A DNA stretch of 64,000 nt from contig NZ_JYMR01000028.1 in assembly GCF_000938255.1 (NCBI RefSeq), positions 104,625 through 168,624 on the forward strand, in the 5' to 3' direction. The stretch's first letter is position 1. Every line of letters begins with the position of its first letter. Below the pieces are notes generated by a model, which was not told the origin of the DNA, made no database searches, and saw only the letters and a list, made by a program, of their open reading frames with translations. Below, piece by piece: positions 23,994 through 33,322 of the stretch. The position numbers were made by a program, and so were the translations under genes. Source of the DNA: Bradyrhizobium sp. LTSP849. GTDB lineage: Bacteria; Pseudomonadota; Alphaproteobacteria; Rhizobiales; Xanthobacteraceae.

Positions 23994-24214
23994 ATCGGCA
24001 CCGATCAAATGCGAACCACCGGCGGGTTCCAAAAAGCAACCGGACGTCCGAAGTTCCACGCTTGCAATTCGCCTCGGCGTTTTCACGCCAAAGCGCAACA
24101 CGCGACTCCGAAGTCTGACGAGCGAACGCGGCTTTTTCGGACGAACCCGTCACCATTGCTGCCGTTAACGAGAATGTTATCGGCAGCCTGTGGGTATCTC
24201 TCAGCTCAGAACGA

Positions 24215-24240
24215 AAAAGGCGGCCCGCAGGCCGCCTTTT
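24215..24240 (-). terminator. Rho-independent terminator of the DegP gene
   Basis: Perfect 11-bp stem AAAAGGCGGCC / GGCCGCCTTTT with a 4-base loop; on the minus strand it runs into TTTTTC. It lies 24 bp after the DegP stop. Confidence 0.85.
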
Positions 24241-24263
24241 GGATTTGCGTGAGCAGGCTCAGC

Positions 24264-25793
24264 TTACGCGAGCGGCACCGCGACGAACCGGGTCGCCTCC
24301 GCGCTCTTCACCTGCAACAGCACGCTGTTCTTGCCGGACGATTTGGCCTGCGCCAGCTCGGAGCGGACTTCGCCGACATTAGCGACGGGCTTGCCGCCAA
24401 CATTGAGGATGACGTCGCCGGTCTGGATGCCGCGCTGCGCCGCCGGTCCCTGGGGATCGACCTCGGTCACCACGACACCCTTCTGGCCGGCGCCTTGGAC
24501 GTCACCTGCGGGCGCCAGGCTCAGTCCGAGGCGCGGTGTGCCGGCGCCCGGCTGCACCTTGTCCTCGCCAGCCTTAGCTTGTTGCTCGTTCGGCAGCTCG
24601 CCGAGCGCGAGCGTCACCGTCTTGCTCTCGCCCTTGTGGAAGACGTCGAGCTTCACGGACGTACCCGGCGCCAGCGTGGCGATGGTGCGTGCGAGATCGC
24701 GGGAGTCCTTGATCGCATTGCCGTTGACGGCGGTAATGACGTCGCCGGCCTCGATGCCGGCCTTCACCGCCGGGCTGCCGTCCTGCGGATTGTCGACGAT
24801 CGCGCCGCGTGCTTCCTTGAGGCCGAGGCTGTCGGCGATATCGGAGGTCACCGGCTGGACCTGCACGCCGAGCCAGCCACGGGTCACCGCGCCCTTGTCC
24901 TTCAACTGGGCGACCACGAGCTTTGCGGTCGAGGCCGGAATGTCGAAGCCGATGCCGACCGAGCCGCCGGAGGGCGAGAAGATCGCGGTGTTCACGCCGA
25001 TGACGTTGCCGTTCATGTCGAAGGCCGGACCGCCGGAATTGCCCTTGTTGATGGGCGCGTCGATCTGGATGAAGTCGTCATAGGGACCGTTGCCGATGTC
25101 GCGGCCGCTGGCCGAGACGATGCCCGCAGTCACGGTTCCGCCAAGGCCGAAGGGATTGCCGACCGCGACCACCCAGTCGCCGATCCGCGGCTTCTGGTCG
25201 GAGAATTTGACGAACGGAAGGTCCTTCTTGCCTTCGACCTTGATCAGCGCGAGGTCGGTCTTCGGATCGGTGCCGACCACTTTCGCGGTGTAGACCGTGC
25301 CGTCGTCCGTCGTCACCTGCACCGACTGGGCATGGTCGACGACATGATTGTTGGTGACGGCAAAACCGTCAGCGGAGATGAAGAAGCCGGAGCCCTCGCC
25401 CGTGATCACTTGGTGGCGCTGGCGCGGCATGCCATTCATGCCGCCCGGGAAGCCGAACTGCCGCGAGAACTGGTCGAACGGCGTCTGTTCGTCAGAATCC
25501 ATCCGGTTCTGTTGCAGCATCGCGCTCTTGTCGTTGTCCTGGTCGATCTTCACCCGCACCGAGATGACGGCGGGTTTGACCTTGGCGACGAGATCGCCGA
25601 AGCCCGATGGCGTCGCGGCGATCTCAGCAGCCTGCGCCGGCGGAATGAGGGAGTTCACACTGAGCGGCGACGAACCGGGAGAGGCGGCCAGCACGGCCAC
25701 ACCAAGCGCGGCCACGGTACCAAGCAGCGCCAGCCGGCGCGGCCTCAAAATCTTGCGGGACGTGGAGATGTCGGAGTTGACGCGGTCGTTCAT
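24264..25793 (-). CDS. degP: DegP/HtrA-family periplasmic serine protease
   Basis: 509 residues. An N-terminal membrane anchor or signal (RRLALLGTVAALGVAVLAAS), a trypsin-like protease domain with catalytic H150 (VTNNHVVDH), D180 (KTDLALIKV) and S253 (NKGNSGGPA), then two PDZ domains (GWLGVQVQPV onward and GLSLAPAGDVQGAGQKGVVVTEV). It degrades or refolds damaged envelope proteins. The Met-Gly-rich insertion (QFGFPGGMNGMPRQ) before the protease core is the usual LA-loop region. The start is MNDRVNSDI at 25793; the frame continuing to 25850 is unsupported. Monocistronic with its own terminator. The symbol denotes the DegP/Q/MucD family, as the exact member is not resolvable here. Confidence 0.92.
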   Translation of the reverse strand: MNDRVNSDISTSRKILRPRRLALLGTVAALGVAVLAASPGSSPLSVNSLIPPAQAAEIAATPSGFGDLVAKVKPAVISVRVKIDQDNDKSAMLQQNRMDSDEQTPFDQFSRQFGFPGGMNGMPRQRHQVITGEGSGFFISADGFAVTNNHVVDHAQSVQVTTDDGTVYTAKVVGTDPKTDLALIKVEGKKDLPFVKFSDQKPRIGDWVVAVGNPFGLGGTVTAGIVSASGRDIGNGPYDDFIQIDAPINKGNSGGPAFDMNGNVIGVNTAIFSPSGGSVGIGFDIPASTAKLVVAQLKDKGAVTRGWLGVQVQPVTSDIADSLGLKEARGAIVDNPQDGSPAVKAGIEAGDVITAVNGNAIKDSRDLARTIATLAPGTSVKLDVFHKGESKTVTLALGELPNEQQAKAGEDKVQPGAGTPRLGLSLAPAGDVQGAGQKGVVVTEVDPQGPAAQRGIQTGDVILNVGGKPVANVGEVRSELAQAKSSGKNSVLLQVKSAEATRFVAVPLA

Positions 25794-25922
25794 GTCGAAA
25801 TGTCCATGTTGGTGAAGGTGTCGCCTTGCACGCAACATGGGCGCAGCCACCTTACGGTGTCCCGTCCACGCGATTAAATCTTGGCAAAGAAAGCGTGGCG
25901 AGCGGCCGCGGGTTTTGCGCGA

Positions 25923-26810
25923 TCACACACCCTTGTCGTTCGGATGGGCGACCGCATCCTTCAACGGCGCCGGCATCGGGAAATTCAGGTTCACGTTTTT
26001 CGGCGGAATGGGTTTTGTGAACCATTTCGCATAGAGCTCCGCGAACTGACCATTGTTCATCGTCGCGACCAGAGTCTTGTCAACCAACGCTTTGAATTCC
26101 GGATCGTCCTTGCGGATGATCAGCCCGTACGGCTCGGTGCGAAGGTTGTCGTCGATGATCCGCCAATTGTCCGGCGCCTGGCTGTTGGCGATGAGACTGG
26201 CGAGCAGGATGTCGTCCATGACGAAAGCTTCGCTGCGGCCGGTCGTCAGCGCCAGGAATGAGGCAGCGTGATCCGGAGACAGCACTTGCTTGACCCCAAA
26301 GTTCTTCTCCTGGCCGCGCGTGAACAGAAGCGCGATCGACGTTGATCCCGTGGTCAACGACACCGGCTTGTCGCTCAGATCCTCGAACGTCTTGATCGCC
26401 GCATCCTTGCGGACCACGGCGCGAATGCTCGACACAAAAATGGTGTTGCTGAAGGCCACCACCTTCTGGCGCTCCAGCGTGTTGGTCGCGGGACCGCAGA
26501 CGATGTCGATGGTCCCGTTCTGGATCAACGGAATCTGGGTACTGAGCTGGATCGGCTGAAGTGTTGCCTGAAGCGAGGGGAGTTTCAGCTCGTCCTTCAC
26601 GGCATCAACGATCCGCGCGCAGAGGTCCATCGCGAAGCCGACGGGCTTCTGGTTGTCGTCGAGATAGGAAAACGGAACGGAGACATCGCGATGCCCGAGT
26701 CGGATTTCACCGACAGCCTTGATCTTGGCTAGCGTCCCCCCGGGGGATTGGGCTTGAGCTGGGACCGCGACCGCGGTCAGAAACATGAACGAATACAACA
26801 GCCCTTTCAT
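25923..26810 (-). CDS. Amino-acid ABC transporter periplasmic binding protein (GltI/AapJ-type)
   Basis: 295 residues. Signal peptide MKGLLYSFMFLTAVAVPAQA, then an SBP family 3 fold: IKAVGEIRLGHRDVSVPFSYLDDNQKPVGFAMDLCARI, NGTIDIVCGPATNTLERQKVVAFSN, and KDDPEFKALVDKTL. These motifs resemble glutamate/aspartate binding proteins. No permease or ATPase gene is adjacent, so it must work with components elsewhere or has a signalling role. It is divergent from the GntR regulator and FAD oxidase, which suggests shared control and an amino-acid or amine substrate. Start at 26810. Confidence 0.88.
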   Translation of the reverse strand: MKGLLYSFMFLTAVAVPAQAQSPGGTLAKIKAVGEIRLGHRDVSVPFSYLDDNQKPVGFAMDLCARIVDAVKDELKLPSLQATLQPIQLSTQIPLIQNGTIDIVCGPATNTLERQKVVAFSNTIFVSSIRAVVRKDAAIKTFEDLSDKPVSLTTGSTSIALLFTRGQEKNFGVKQVLSPDHAASFLALTTGRSEAFVMDDILLASLIANSQAPDNWRIIDDNLRTEPYGLIIRKDDPEFKALVDKTLVATMNNGQFAELYAKWFTKPIPPKNVNLNFPMPAPLKDAVAHPNDKGV

Positions 26811-26844
26811 GGCGCTACTCCAATAATGGATACAATCACTCAAT

Positions 26845-26888
26845 ATTTTATACACACGATTGCATAATCTACAAACTGATTTTATACA
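26845..26888. promoter_or_regulatory. Candidate GntR operator region
   Basis: The 10-bp direct repeat ATTTTATACA occurs at 26845-26854 and 26879-26888, 34 bp apart (about three helical turns). CGATTG and CAATCG flank them in inverted orientation. It lies in the 110-bp AT-rich divergent region between the binding-protein and GntR genes. Confidence 0.45.
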
Positions 26889-26920
26889 ATCGGCTTGGGC
26901 AAACTGCGACGAGACGCCGG

Positions 26921-27610
26921 ATGAAATCGGGTGAAGTGGCAAAGCAACGGAGTGGCGGCATTCACGGCTCCACGCCCGACGCCGTTCGTGAGGCGCTCCG
27001 GCGCGCGATCAGCGCGGGCGAGATCGCTCCCGGATTTCAGCTCCGACAGGACGAGCTGGCCGAACGGTTTGGCACCAGTCGCATTCCGGTGAGAGAGGCG
27101 CTGAGGCAGTTGGAGGCCGAAGGGTTTGTGACGTTCCTGCCCAATCGCGGGGCCGTCGTTTCGGACCTTTCCATCGATGAGGTCATCGAGCTGCTTGAGA
27201 TTCGCATCGCGCTCGAATGTCACGCGTTGCGTCTGGCCATCCCGGCCATGGGCGATATCGATCTCGACGATGCCAGGGATATCCTCCGCTCCTATGACGA
27301 GGAACCCGATGCGGAAAGATGGGGCGCGTTCAACTGGCGCTTCCACAAGGCGCTTTACGCGCCCTGCAATCGTCCGCGCCTGCTTGCGATGATCGAGGCG
27401 AACTATGGCCATGTCGGCCGCTTCACGCGCGCGCTCGTGTCGCGTGCCACCGGCAAGGATCGTCCGCAGCAAGAGCACTACCAGTTGCTGGAATTCTGCC
27501 GCGGCGGCGAGGTCGAGAAAGCCGTGCGCCTGCTGCGCGAGCACATCGTGCAGACGCAGAAGACGCTGCGATCGGCGCAGCGTCATGCATCGCGGAACGA
27601 GGCCGATTGA
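26921..27610 (+). CDS. GntR-family (FadR/FCD type) transcriptional regulator
   Basis: 229 residues. N-terminal winged helix (DAVREALRRAISAGEIAPGF, then ERFGTSRIPVREALRQLEAEGFV and LPNRGAVVS), then an all-helical FCD ligand-binding domain (EVIELLEIRIALECHALRLA, with WRFHKALY providing the typical metal-ligand His). FCD regulators bind carboxylates or amino acids. It is divergent from the amino-acid-binding protein and 41 bp upstream of the FAD oxidase, so it probably controls both in response to an amine or amino acid. Confidence 0.9.
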   Translation: MKSGEVAKQRSGGIHGSTPDAVREALRRAISAGEIAPGFQLRQDELAERFGTSRIPVREALRQLEAEGFVTFLPNRGAVVSDLSIDEVIELLEIRIALECHALRLAIPAMGDIDLDDARDILRSYDEEPDAERWGAFNWRFHKALYAPCNRPRLLAMIEANYGHVGRFTRALVSRATGKDRPQQEHYQLLEFCRGGEVEKAVRLLREHIVQTQKTLRSAQRHASRNEAD

Positions 27611-27650
27611 TCCGGCGATCGATCGGCCATCGAGTTGAAGGAGACTGCGC

Positions 27651-29018
27651 TTGAAAGCGAACGACGTCGAAATCCTGGTCATTGGCGCAGGCATCGCGGG
27701 CCTTGCGACAGCCTATTATCTTGCCGTCGAGCACAAGCGCTCACACCTCTTGATCGTGGACGAAGGCCAGCCGATGGCGCTGACGTCGGCGCAATCGGGC
27801 GAAAACTATCGCAATTGGTGGCCGCATCAGACCATGGCGGCCTTCACCGACCACAGCACCGACCTGATGGAAGACATCGCACGCCGCACGGACAATCGCT
27901 TCAACATGACGCGGCGCGGCTATCTTCTGGTGACACGCGAGGAGAGGCCGGAAGAGCTGCTACGGCAATTATACGCGGGCTATGGCGCTTCGGCGTCGAA
28001 ACTGATCCGCCCGCACGAAGGCGTGAGCAGGAACTATTCGCCGGCGCTCTCCGAAGACTGGCAAACCGCGCCCGACGGCGTCGACGTGCTGCTCGGCCGC
28101 GACCTCATCCAGCGATATTATCCGGCCTTCGACAGGGGGATCGCCACGGCACTGCACATCCGCAGGGCCGGCGACATCAGCGGTCAGCAGCTCGGCCAGT
28201 ACATGCTGGAAACAATGCGCCCGCTGGGTGCGCAGTTTCAGCGGGCGCGCGTAGTCGGCATCGCCAAGACCGACCGCTTCGTGGTCGAAATCATCGCCGA
28301 TGGCGAGCGGCAGAGCATCAAGGCCGATATCATCGTCAACGCCGCCGGCCCGTTCGCGGCACACATCGCGGCGATGCATGGCGAGAAGCTGCCGATCCTG
28401 AACGTGCTTCAGCAGAAGATCGCCTTCGTCGACCGCAACCGCGCGGTGGATCGCAAGATGCCATTTGCGATCGATCTCGACGGCCAGACCCTCGGCTGGT
28501 CGGCCGACGAACGCGAGGCACTCGCCGCGGACCCCGAGCTGGCCCGCCTGCTGGAACCGATGCCGGGCAGCATTCATTGCCGCCCCGACGGCGGCGACCA
28601 CGGTCAATGGATCAAGCTCGGCTGGGCCTTCAACGCGGAACCGTCTGAGCCGACCCGCGAACCCGAGCTCAATCCCTACTTCCCGGAGATCGTGCTTCGC
28701 GCCGCGAGCCGGCTCCAGCCTGCGCTCGGGCAATATCTCGGCGCCCTGCCCCGCGACCGCGTGCATTACGGCGGCTTCTATCCGATGACGAAAGAGAACT
28801 GGCCGTTGATCGGGGCCGCGAAGACGCCGGGCGTGTTCCTGACGGCCGCGCTGTCCGGCTACGGCACGATGTCGGCGTGCGCGGCAGGCGACCTCTGCGC
28901 CCGTGCCGTGGTCGGCGCGCCGGCTCCATCCTTCGCCAGCGTGCTCTCGCTCGCGCGCTATGAGAACAAGGCGCTCATGGATGAACTCGAGAGCGCAGAG
29001 AGCCGCGGCTTGCTGTGA
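27651..29018 (+). CDS. FAD-dependent amino acid/amine oxidoreductase (DAO family)
   Basis: 455 residues. Starts with the dinucleotide-binding motif EILVIGAGIAGLATAYYLA and ends with the FAD-contact region GVFLTAALSGYGTMSACAAGDL; the middle has IIVNAAGPFAAHIA typical of the DAO superfamily (D-amino acid, sarcosine or glycine oxidases and dehydrogenases). The N-terminal SAQSGENYRNWWP is characteristic of the dimethylglycine/sarcosine-like branch. The start codon is TTG at 27651, supported by AAGGAG 8 bp upstream. It forms an apparent operon with the GntR gene. The substrate is likely an N-methylated or D-amino acid, by inference. Confidence 0.88.
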   Translation: MKANDVEILVIGAGIAGLATAYYLAVEHKRSHLLIVDEGQPMALTSAQSGENYRNWWPHQTMAAFTDHSTDLMEDIARRTDNRFNMTRRGYLLVTREERPEELLRQLYAGYGASASKLIRPHEGVSRNYSPALSEDWQTAPDGVDVLLGRDLIQRYYPAFDRGIATALHIRRAGDISGQQLGQYMLETMRPLGAQFQRARVVGIAKTDRFVVEIIADGERQSIKADIIVNAAGPFAAHIAAMHGEKLPILNVLQQKIAFVDRNRAVDRKMPFAIDLDGQTLGWSADEREALAADPELARLLEPMPGSIHCRPDGGDHGQWIKLGWAFNAEPSEPTREPELNPYFPEIVLRAASRLQPALGQYLGALPRDRVHYGGFYPMTKENWPLIGAAKTPGVFLTAALSGYGTMSACAAGDLCARAVVGAPAPSFASVLSLARYENKALMDELESAESRGLL

Positions 29019-29039
29019 TCGCCCGCGAGCCTGACACGC

Positions 29040-29252
29040 TCACGCAGCAGCTGGGGTCTCCCATGCCGCTGCTACGATGGCGTCATCCTCGCCTTTCGCA
29101 TTGCACGCTGCGAAGTGCGCTTTGAGCTCGATCTCGGCGAGATGTTCGAAATGTTCGGCCTGGCCGAGGAGCTCCCAGTTCTGAAGCGGCCGGTAGGCCG
29201 CCTGCTGACGACAGAGGGACGCCAGCGCGCGGTAGCGACGTACGTTCTCCAT
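29040..29252 (-). CDS. Small hypothetical protein, paralogue of 44201-44410
   Basis: 70 residues: MENVRRYRALASLCRQQAAY, then RPLQNWELLGQAEHFEHLAEIELKAHFAACN and an Ala-rich end. About 28 of 47 aligned residues are identical by eye with the protein encoded at 44201-44410. The shared motif is ENVRRYR-x-x-ASL-x-RQ-x-AA-(Y/F)-RP. Start at 29252 with GGGAGG upstream; the frame open to 29408 is leader. Helical, cytoplasmic. Function unknown, but duplication and conservation make it a real family. Confidence 0.72.
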   Translation of the reverse strand: MENVRRYRALASLCRQQAAYRPLQNWELLGQAEHFEHLAEIELKAHFAACNAKGEDDAIVAAAWETPAAA

Positions 29253-29436
29253 GAGACCTCCCTCGCGTTCACAGGGCTTATTGCCCTGATTTGCGTCAGG
29301 CCGATGGCGGTTGTGCAAAACATTTGCTGCGTGCACAGCGCGCCTGATCGCAGTTAACTTTTGAGAAATGCGCATGCGCACTTTAGTTCCAAACGCGCAG
29401 GCTTGCACGTGGAACTTGGCTTGCCGGGCCAGCTTG

Positions 29437-31293
29437 CTAAGCGTAGAGGCGACGTTCCACGGTGACGCCGATCAGATCGAGATACCGCTCGATCAGATCG
29501 GGACGGCCGACGAGATAGCCCTGCATCTCCTCGCAGGACTCGCGCGCCAGGAAGTCGCGCTGCGCTTCCGTCTCGACCCCTTCGGCGACGACCGGCATGT
29601 TCAGCGCATGGGCGAGGCTCAGGACCGCGCGGACGATCTCCGCCGATTGCGGTGTCGCTTCGAGGTTGGAGATAAAGCTGCGGTCGATCTTGATCTTGTC
29701 GAACGGGAACGACTGGAGATAGGACAGCGAGGAATAGCCGGTGCCAAAATCGTCCATCGCGATGCGGATGCCGAGCGCCTTCAGCCGCCGCAGCAAATTG
29801 AGCGCGCGGGGGAAATCGCCGATCAGCACGCCCTCGGTGATCTCGACCTCGAGCCGCGTCGGCGCAAGCCCGGTCTCCAGCAGAATCTGGTGGATCGACC
29901 GTTCGAGGTCGCCGGCCTGGAACTGGACCGGTGAGAGATTGACCGCCACCTGCAGCGGCCGCGGCCAGGACGCCGCCTCGCGGCAGGCCTCGCGCAAGAC
30001 CCATTCGCCGATCTGGATGATCAGCCCGTTCTCCTCGGCCAGCGGAATGAACTGGTCGGGCGGCACGAATCCCCGCGTCGGGTGGTTCCAGCGCAGCAGC
30101 GCCTCGAAGCCGATGACCTCGCCGTCCATCCGCGCTTGTGGCTGGAAATAGACGAGGAGCTGGTTCTGCTCGAGCGCCTGTCGCAAATCGTGCTGCAACA
30201 GCCTGCGGTCGCGCAGCTCCTGATCCATCTCGGACTGGAAGAAGCGAACCCTGCCCCGGCCCTCACGCTTGGCGCGATAGAGCGCGGAATCGGCGTTTGC
30301 GAGCAGCGTGGCCGCATCCACGCCGTCATCCGGATAGACCGCGATGCCGACGCTCAAGCCAACATGAGAGAGATAGTCGTCGACCTCGAGTTCGTTGCCT
30401 ATCGCCGTGACCAGGCGCTCGCCGAGCGCCAGCACCTCTTCGCGGCAGACTTCGTCCGGCATCAGGATCATGAACTCGTCGCCGCCGATGCGGGCGACGA
30501 AGGCGCCATCGGCCTCCGCGGCGAGGCGGTCGGCCGCCGCGCGCATCAGCATGTCGCCGACGGGATGGCCGAATACGTCGTTGACCTCCTTGAAGCGGTC
30601 GAGATCGAGGCTCAGCATCGCAAAACTGGTCGACGCCTCCCGCGCCCGCTCCAGCCGCTCGCTCAGCGTCGCGTTGAAAGCGCTGCGGTTCGGCAGGTCG
30701 GTCAAGGCATCATGATGTGCAAGATGGCTGATCCGTTCCTGGGTCGTGATGCGTTCGGTGACATCCTCGATCACGCCGACCAGATATTGCGGGTCGCCCG
30801 CCTCATCCGTGATCAGCATCTTGCGCGAATTGATCACGCGGTCGTGGCCCTTGACGCCCACTTCGAGCATATGCTCCTCGAGGAACATCGGCATGCCACT
30901 GGCGACAACCCTGCGGTCTTGCTCCGTGACCACGCGGGCGACGTCCGCCGGGAAAATCTCTTCGGGCGTCCTGCCCAGCATCTGTTCACGCGGCAGGCCG
31001 TAATAGTCCTCGCCGGCGCGGTTGAGCAGAATGTAGCGGGAGTCCTTGGCGCATTTCGCGAACACCGCGATCGGGATGTTCTCGACGATGGTGTCGAGAA
31101 ACTCCTGGGTCCGTAGCAGATCTTGCTCGACCTCATCGTGCGTGTGCGCGCGCGCGTCGATCGCGCGCTGGCGATCGCGGTCGCCCGCCTCGTAGGCCGC
31201 GCTGACGAGTTCGCCGAGCTTGACGACGTCGACCTGTCCGTTCGTGTCAGTGGCACAGCGAAGCTGCTCGGCGAGCAGGCGATGCATGGTCAT
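29437..31293 (-). CDS. PAS-GGDEF-EAL cyclic-di-GMP turnover protein
   Basis: 618 residues. A helical N-terminus, a PAS/PAC sensor (about 65-180: FLDTIVENIPIAVFAKCA to GVIEDVTERI), a GGDEF domain with an intact active site (ARIGGDEFMIL) and an EAL domain with EALLRW, ITEGVL and DDFGTGYSSLSYL and the KIDRSF loop. Both catalytic motifs are intact, so it may act as a cyclase, a phosphodiesterase or a switch between them. No transmembrane segment, so a cytoplasmic sensor. The ATG at 31293 has GGAGCGA upstream. It stands alone, next to the CO2-fixation operon but separated by 266 bp. Confidence 0.92.
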   Translation of the reverse strand: MTMHRLLAEQLRCATDTNGQVDVVKLGELVSAAYEAGDRDRQRAIDARAHTHDEVEQDLLRTQEFLDTIVENIPIAVFAKCAKDSRYILLNRAGEDYYGLPREQMLGRTPEEIFPADVARVVTEQDRRVVASGMPMFLEEHMLEVGVKGHDRVINSRKMLITDEAGDPQYLVGVIEDVTERITTQERISHLAHHDALTDLPNRSAFNATLSERLERAREASTSFAMLSLDLDRFKEVNDVFGHPVGDMLMRAAADRLAAEADGAFVARIGGDEFMILMPDEVCREEVLALGERLVTAIGNELEVDDYLSHVGLSVGIAVYPDDGVDAATLLANADSALYRAKREGRGRVRFFQSEMDQELRDRRLLQHDLRQALEQNQLLVYFQPQARMDGEVIGFEALLRWNHPTRGFVPPDQFIPLAEENGLIIQIGEWVLREACREAASWPRPLQVAVNLSPVQFQAGDLERSIHQILLETGLAPTRLEVEITEGVLIGDFPRALNLLRRLKALGIRIAMDDFGTGYSSLSYLQSFPFDKIKIDRSFISNLEATPQSAEIVRAVLSLAHALNMPVVAEGVETEAQRDFLARESCEEMQGYLVGRPDLIERYLDLIGVTVERRLYA

Positions 31294-31559
31294 GCCATCG
31301 CTCCACGCCGCGTGCGGGCCTCATGCCCGCAGAAAGATTCGATCCGCATCCCCGCGCTCTCTTGCGTTCCTAAACCGCAGATTGAGACGTTTAGCATTGC
31401 GCGGGCGTTAATCGCACTTTCGTCTCAGGCGCGTTGGTTACCCCGCCATGAAGGGAGCCGATCGCATTGCGCGGCATCCTCCGTAGAACCCCGGAGAAAA
31501 GTGGCGCGCCCTGGTACAATCGACACCAAGGAACCTTCATCGCCCGATCCATCCGTAGT

Positions 31560-32297
31560 CTACCGGAGGCGCGCGGTCTCGCCGACTCGCACCGCCTGCG
31601 CGGAATTATCCTGGATTTTCGGAACCCGCCCGCCTTCGGCGGCGATGCGAATGGCCGCGATATTGCCGGCGTAGTCGGCACTATTCCCGCCGCGGAACAC
31701 GGCGGAACCTGCCACGAGCGTATCTGCGCCAGCGGCGGCAACAGCCGCGGCATTGTCGCGCGTGACGCCGCCATCGACTTCGAGCCGGATCGGCCTGTCG
31801 CCGATCATGGTCCGGATCCGCCTGATCTTCTCGAGCTGGGATTCGAGGAAGGACTGACCGCCGAAGCCCGGGTTGACCGTCATCACCAGCACGAGATCGA
31901 TACGATCGAGCACATATTCGATCACGCTCTCGGGCGTGGCGGGGCACAAGCTGACGCCGGCCTTCTTGCCGAGCGTGCGGATCGCTTGAAGCGAGCGATC
32001 GAGATGCGGACCGGCCTCAGCATGGATCGTGATGACGTCGGCGCCCGCCTTCGCGAAGGTTTCGAGATAGGGATCGACCGGTGCGATCATGAGATGCACA
32101 TCGAACGTCTTCTTTGTCAGTGGCCGGATCGCCTTGATGATGTCGGCGCCAAAACTGATGTTCGGCACGAAATGCCCATCCATGACGTCGCAATGGATCC
32201 AGTCGGCGCCGGCCGCATCGATCGCCGCGATCTCTTCGCCGAGGCGCACGAAATCCGCAGCCAGGATCGAGGGCGTGATGAATATCTCTCGTGTCAT
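31560..32297 (-). CDS. rpe: Ribulose-phosphate 3-epimerase
   Basis: 245-residue TIM barrel. Motifs: ITPSILAADFVRLGEEI at the N-terminus, DWIHCDVMDGHFVPNISFG with metal-binding His and Asp, HLMIAPVDPY, MTVNPGFGGQ and IRLEVDGGVT. It interconverts ribulose-5-phosphate and xylulose-5-phosphate in the regenerative Calvin cycle. Last gene of the cbb operon: its ATG overlaps the cbbX stop (ATGA), so it is translationally coupled to cbbX. In autotroph operons this gene is also called cbbE. Confidence 0.95.
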   Translation of the reverse strand: MTREIFITPSILAADFVRLGEEIAAIDAAGADWIHCDVMDGHFVPNISFGADIIKAIRPLTKKTFDVHLMIAPVDPYLETFAKAGADVITIHAEAGPHLDRSLQAIRTLGKKAGVSLCPATPESVIEYVLDRIDLVLVMTVNPGFGGQSFLESQLEKIRRIRTMIGDRPIRLEVDGGVTRDNAAAVAAAGADTLVAGSAVFRGGNSADYAGNIAAIRIAAEGGRVPKIQDNSAQAVRVGETARLR

Positions 32298-33226
32298 GGC
32301 TTTGCACTCCGGACGTCGGCTCCGCCGCTGAACACACGGCTCGCGAGGATATCGGCCGGATCGATGGTTTCGAGGTCAGCGACATCGAGCATGCGGTCGA
32401 GGTCCGAGACCAGGCGATCGGCCTGACGCAGGCGAATACGGTCCACCGCGTTGCGGATCGAGCGCGCATTGGAGAAGAACGGCTGGGTCCGGCGTAGCGC
32501 GATGTATCTTTCAAAGGCCTCGCATGCCGCAGCCGAGAAGCGATAGCCGCGCTCCCTCAACATCAGCTCGGCGATGACGAGCAGTTCGGCCTCCGCATAG
32601 TCCGGAAAGTCGATGTGATGGGCAATGCGCGAGCGGAAGCCGGGATTGGAGGCGAAGAAGCTCGTCATCCGCTCGCCATAGCCGGCCAGGATTACCACGA
32701 GATCCTCGCGCTGGTTCTCCATGACCTGGAGCAGAATCTCGATCGCTTCCTGGCCGTAGTCGCGCTCGTTGTCGGGCCGGTGCAGATAATAGGCCTCATC
32801 GATGAACAGCACGCCGCCCATCGCCTTCTTCAATATCTCTTTGGTCTTCGGCGCGGTGTGGCCGATATACTGGCCGACGAGATCGTCGCGCGTCACCGAG
32901 ATCACCTGTCCGCGCCGCACGAAGCCAAGGCCGTGCAGGATTTTGGCCATGCGTAGCGCCACGGTGGTCTTGCCGGTGCCGGGATTGCCGGTGAACGACA
33001 TGTGCAGCGTCGGCGGCGCAGAGGCCAGTCCCGCACGCTGACGGATCCGCTCGATCAGCAGGAGCGACGCAATCTGGCGTACGCGGTTCTTGACCGGCCG
33101 CAGCCCAATCAGCTCCTGCTCGAGCTGTTGCAGCGTCGCGGTGATCCCGGCCGCTTCGGCTTCCTTGCGGAGATCGAAACTGGCCTCGCTGTGATCGGTC
33201 ATCGTTGCATGGGGGACATCGAGCAT
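32294..33226 (-). CDS. cbbX: AAA+ RuBisCO activase CbbX
   Basis: 310 residues. Red-type RuBisCO activase: Walker A GNPGTGKTTVALRMAKILHG, pore-loop region VGQYIGHTAPKTKEIL, Walker B VLFIDEAYYLHRP, and the C-terminal arginine-finger helical lid. CbbX removes inhibitory sugar phosphates from form IC RuBisCO by engaging the CbbL C-terminus, and is itself activated by RuBP. The start at 33226 has GAGGTGCC upstream; a shorter start at 33202 lacks a ribosome site. Lies 96 bp after cbbS, a gap large enough for a processing or attenuation site. Confidence 0.95.
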   Translation of the reverse strand: MLDVPHATMTDHSEASFDLRKEAEAAGITATLQQLEQELIGLRPVKNRVRQIASLLLIERIRQRAGLASAPPTLHMSFTGNPGTGKTTVALRMAKILHGLGFVRRGQVISVTRDDLVGQYIGHTAPKTKEILKKAMGGVLFIDEAYYLHRPDNERDYGQEAIEILLQVMENQREDLVVILAGYGERMTSFFASNPGFRSRIAHHIDFPDYAEAELLVIAELMLRERGYRFSAAACEAFERYIALRRTQPFFSNARSIRNAVDRIRLRQADRLVSDLDRMLDVADLETIDPADILASRVFSGGADVRSAKP

Positions 33227-33322
33227 CGGCACCTCGAAGAAAAGAGCTTCGCCGCGGGGGGCGGCGAAGCAGTGGTCCGCCAAGGATGCGGAGCAGGGAG
33301 AGCTCCGCGCGGAGAGGAATGG

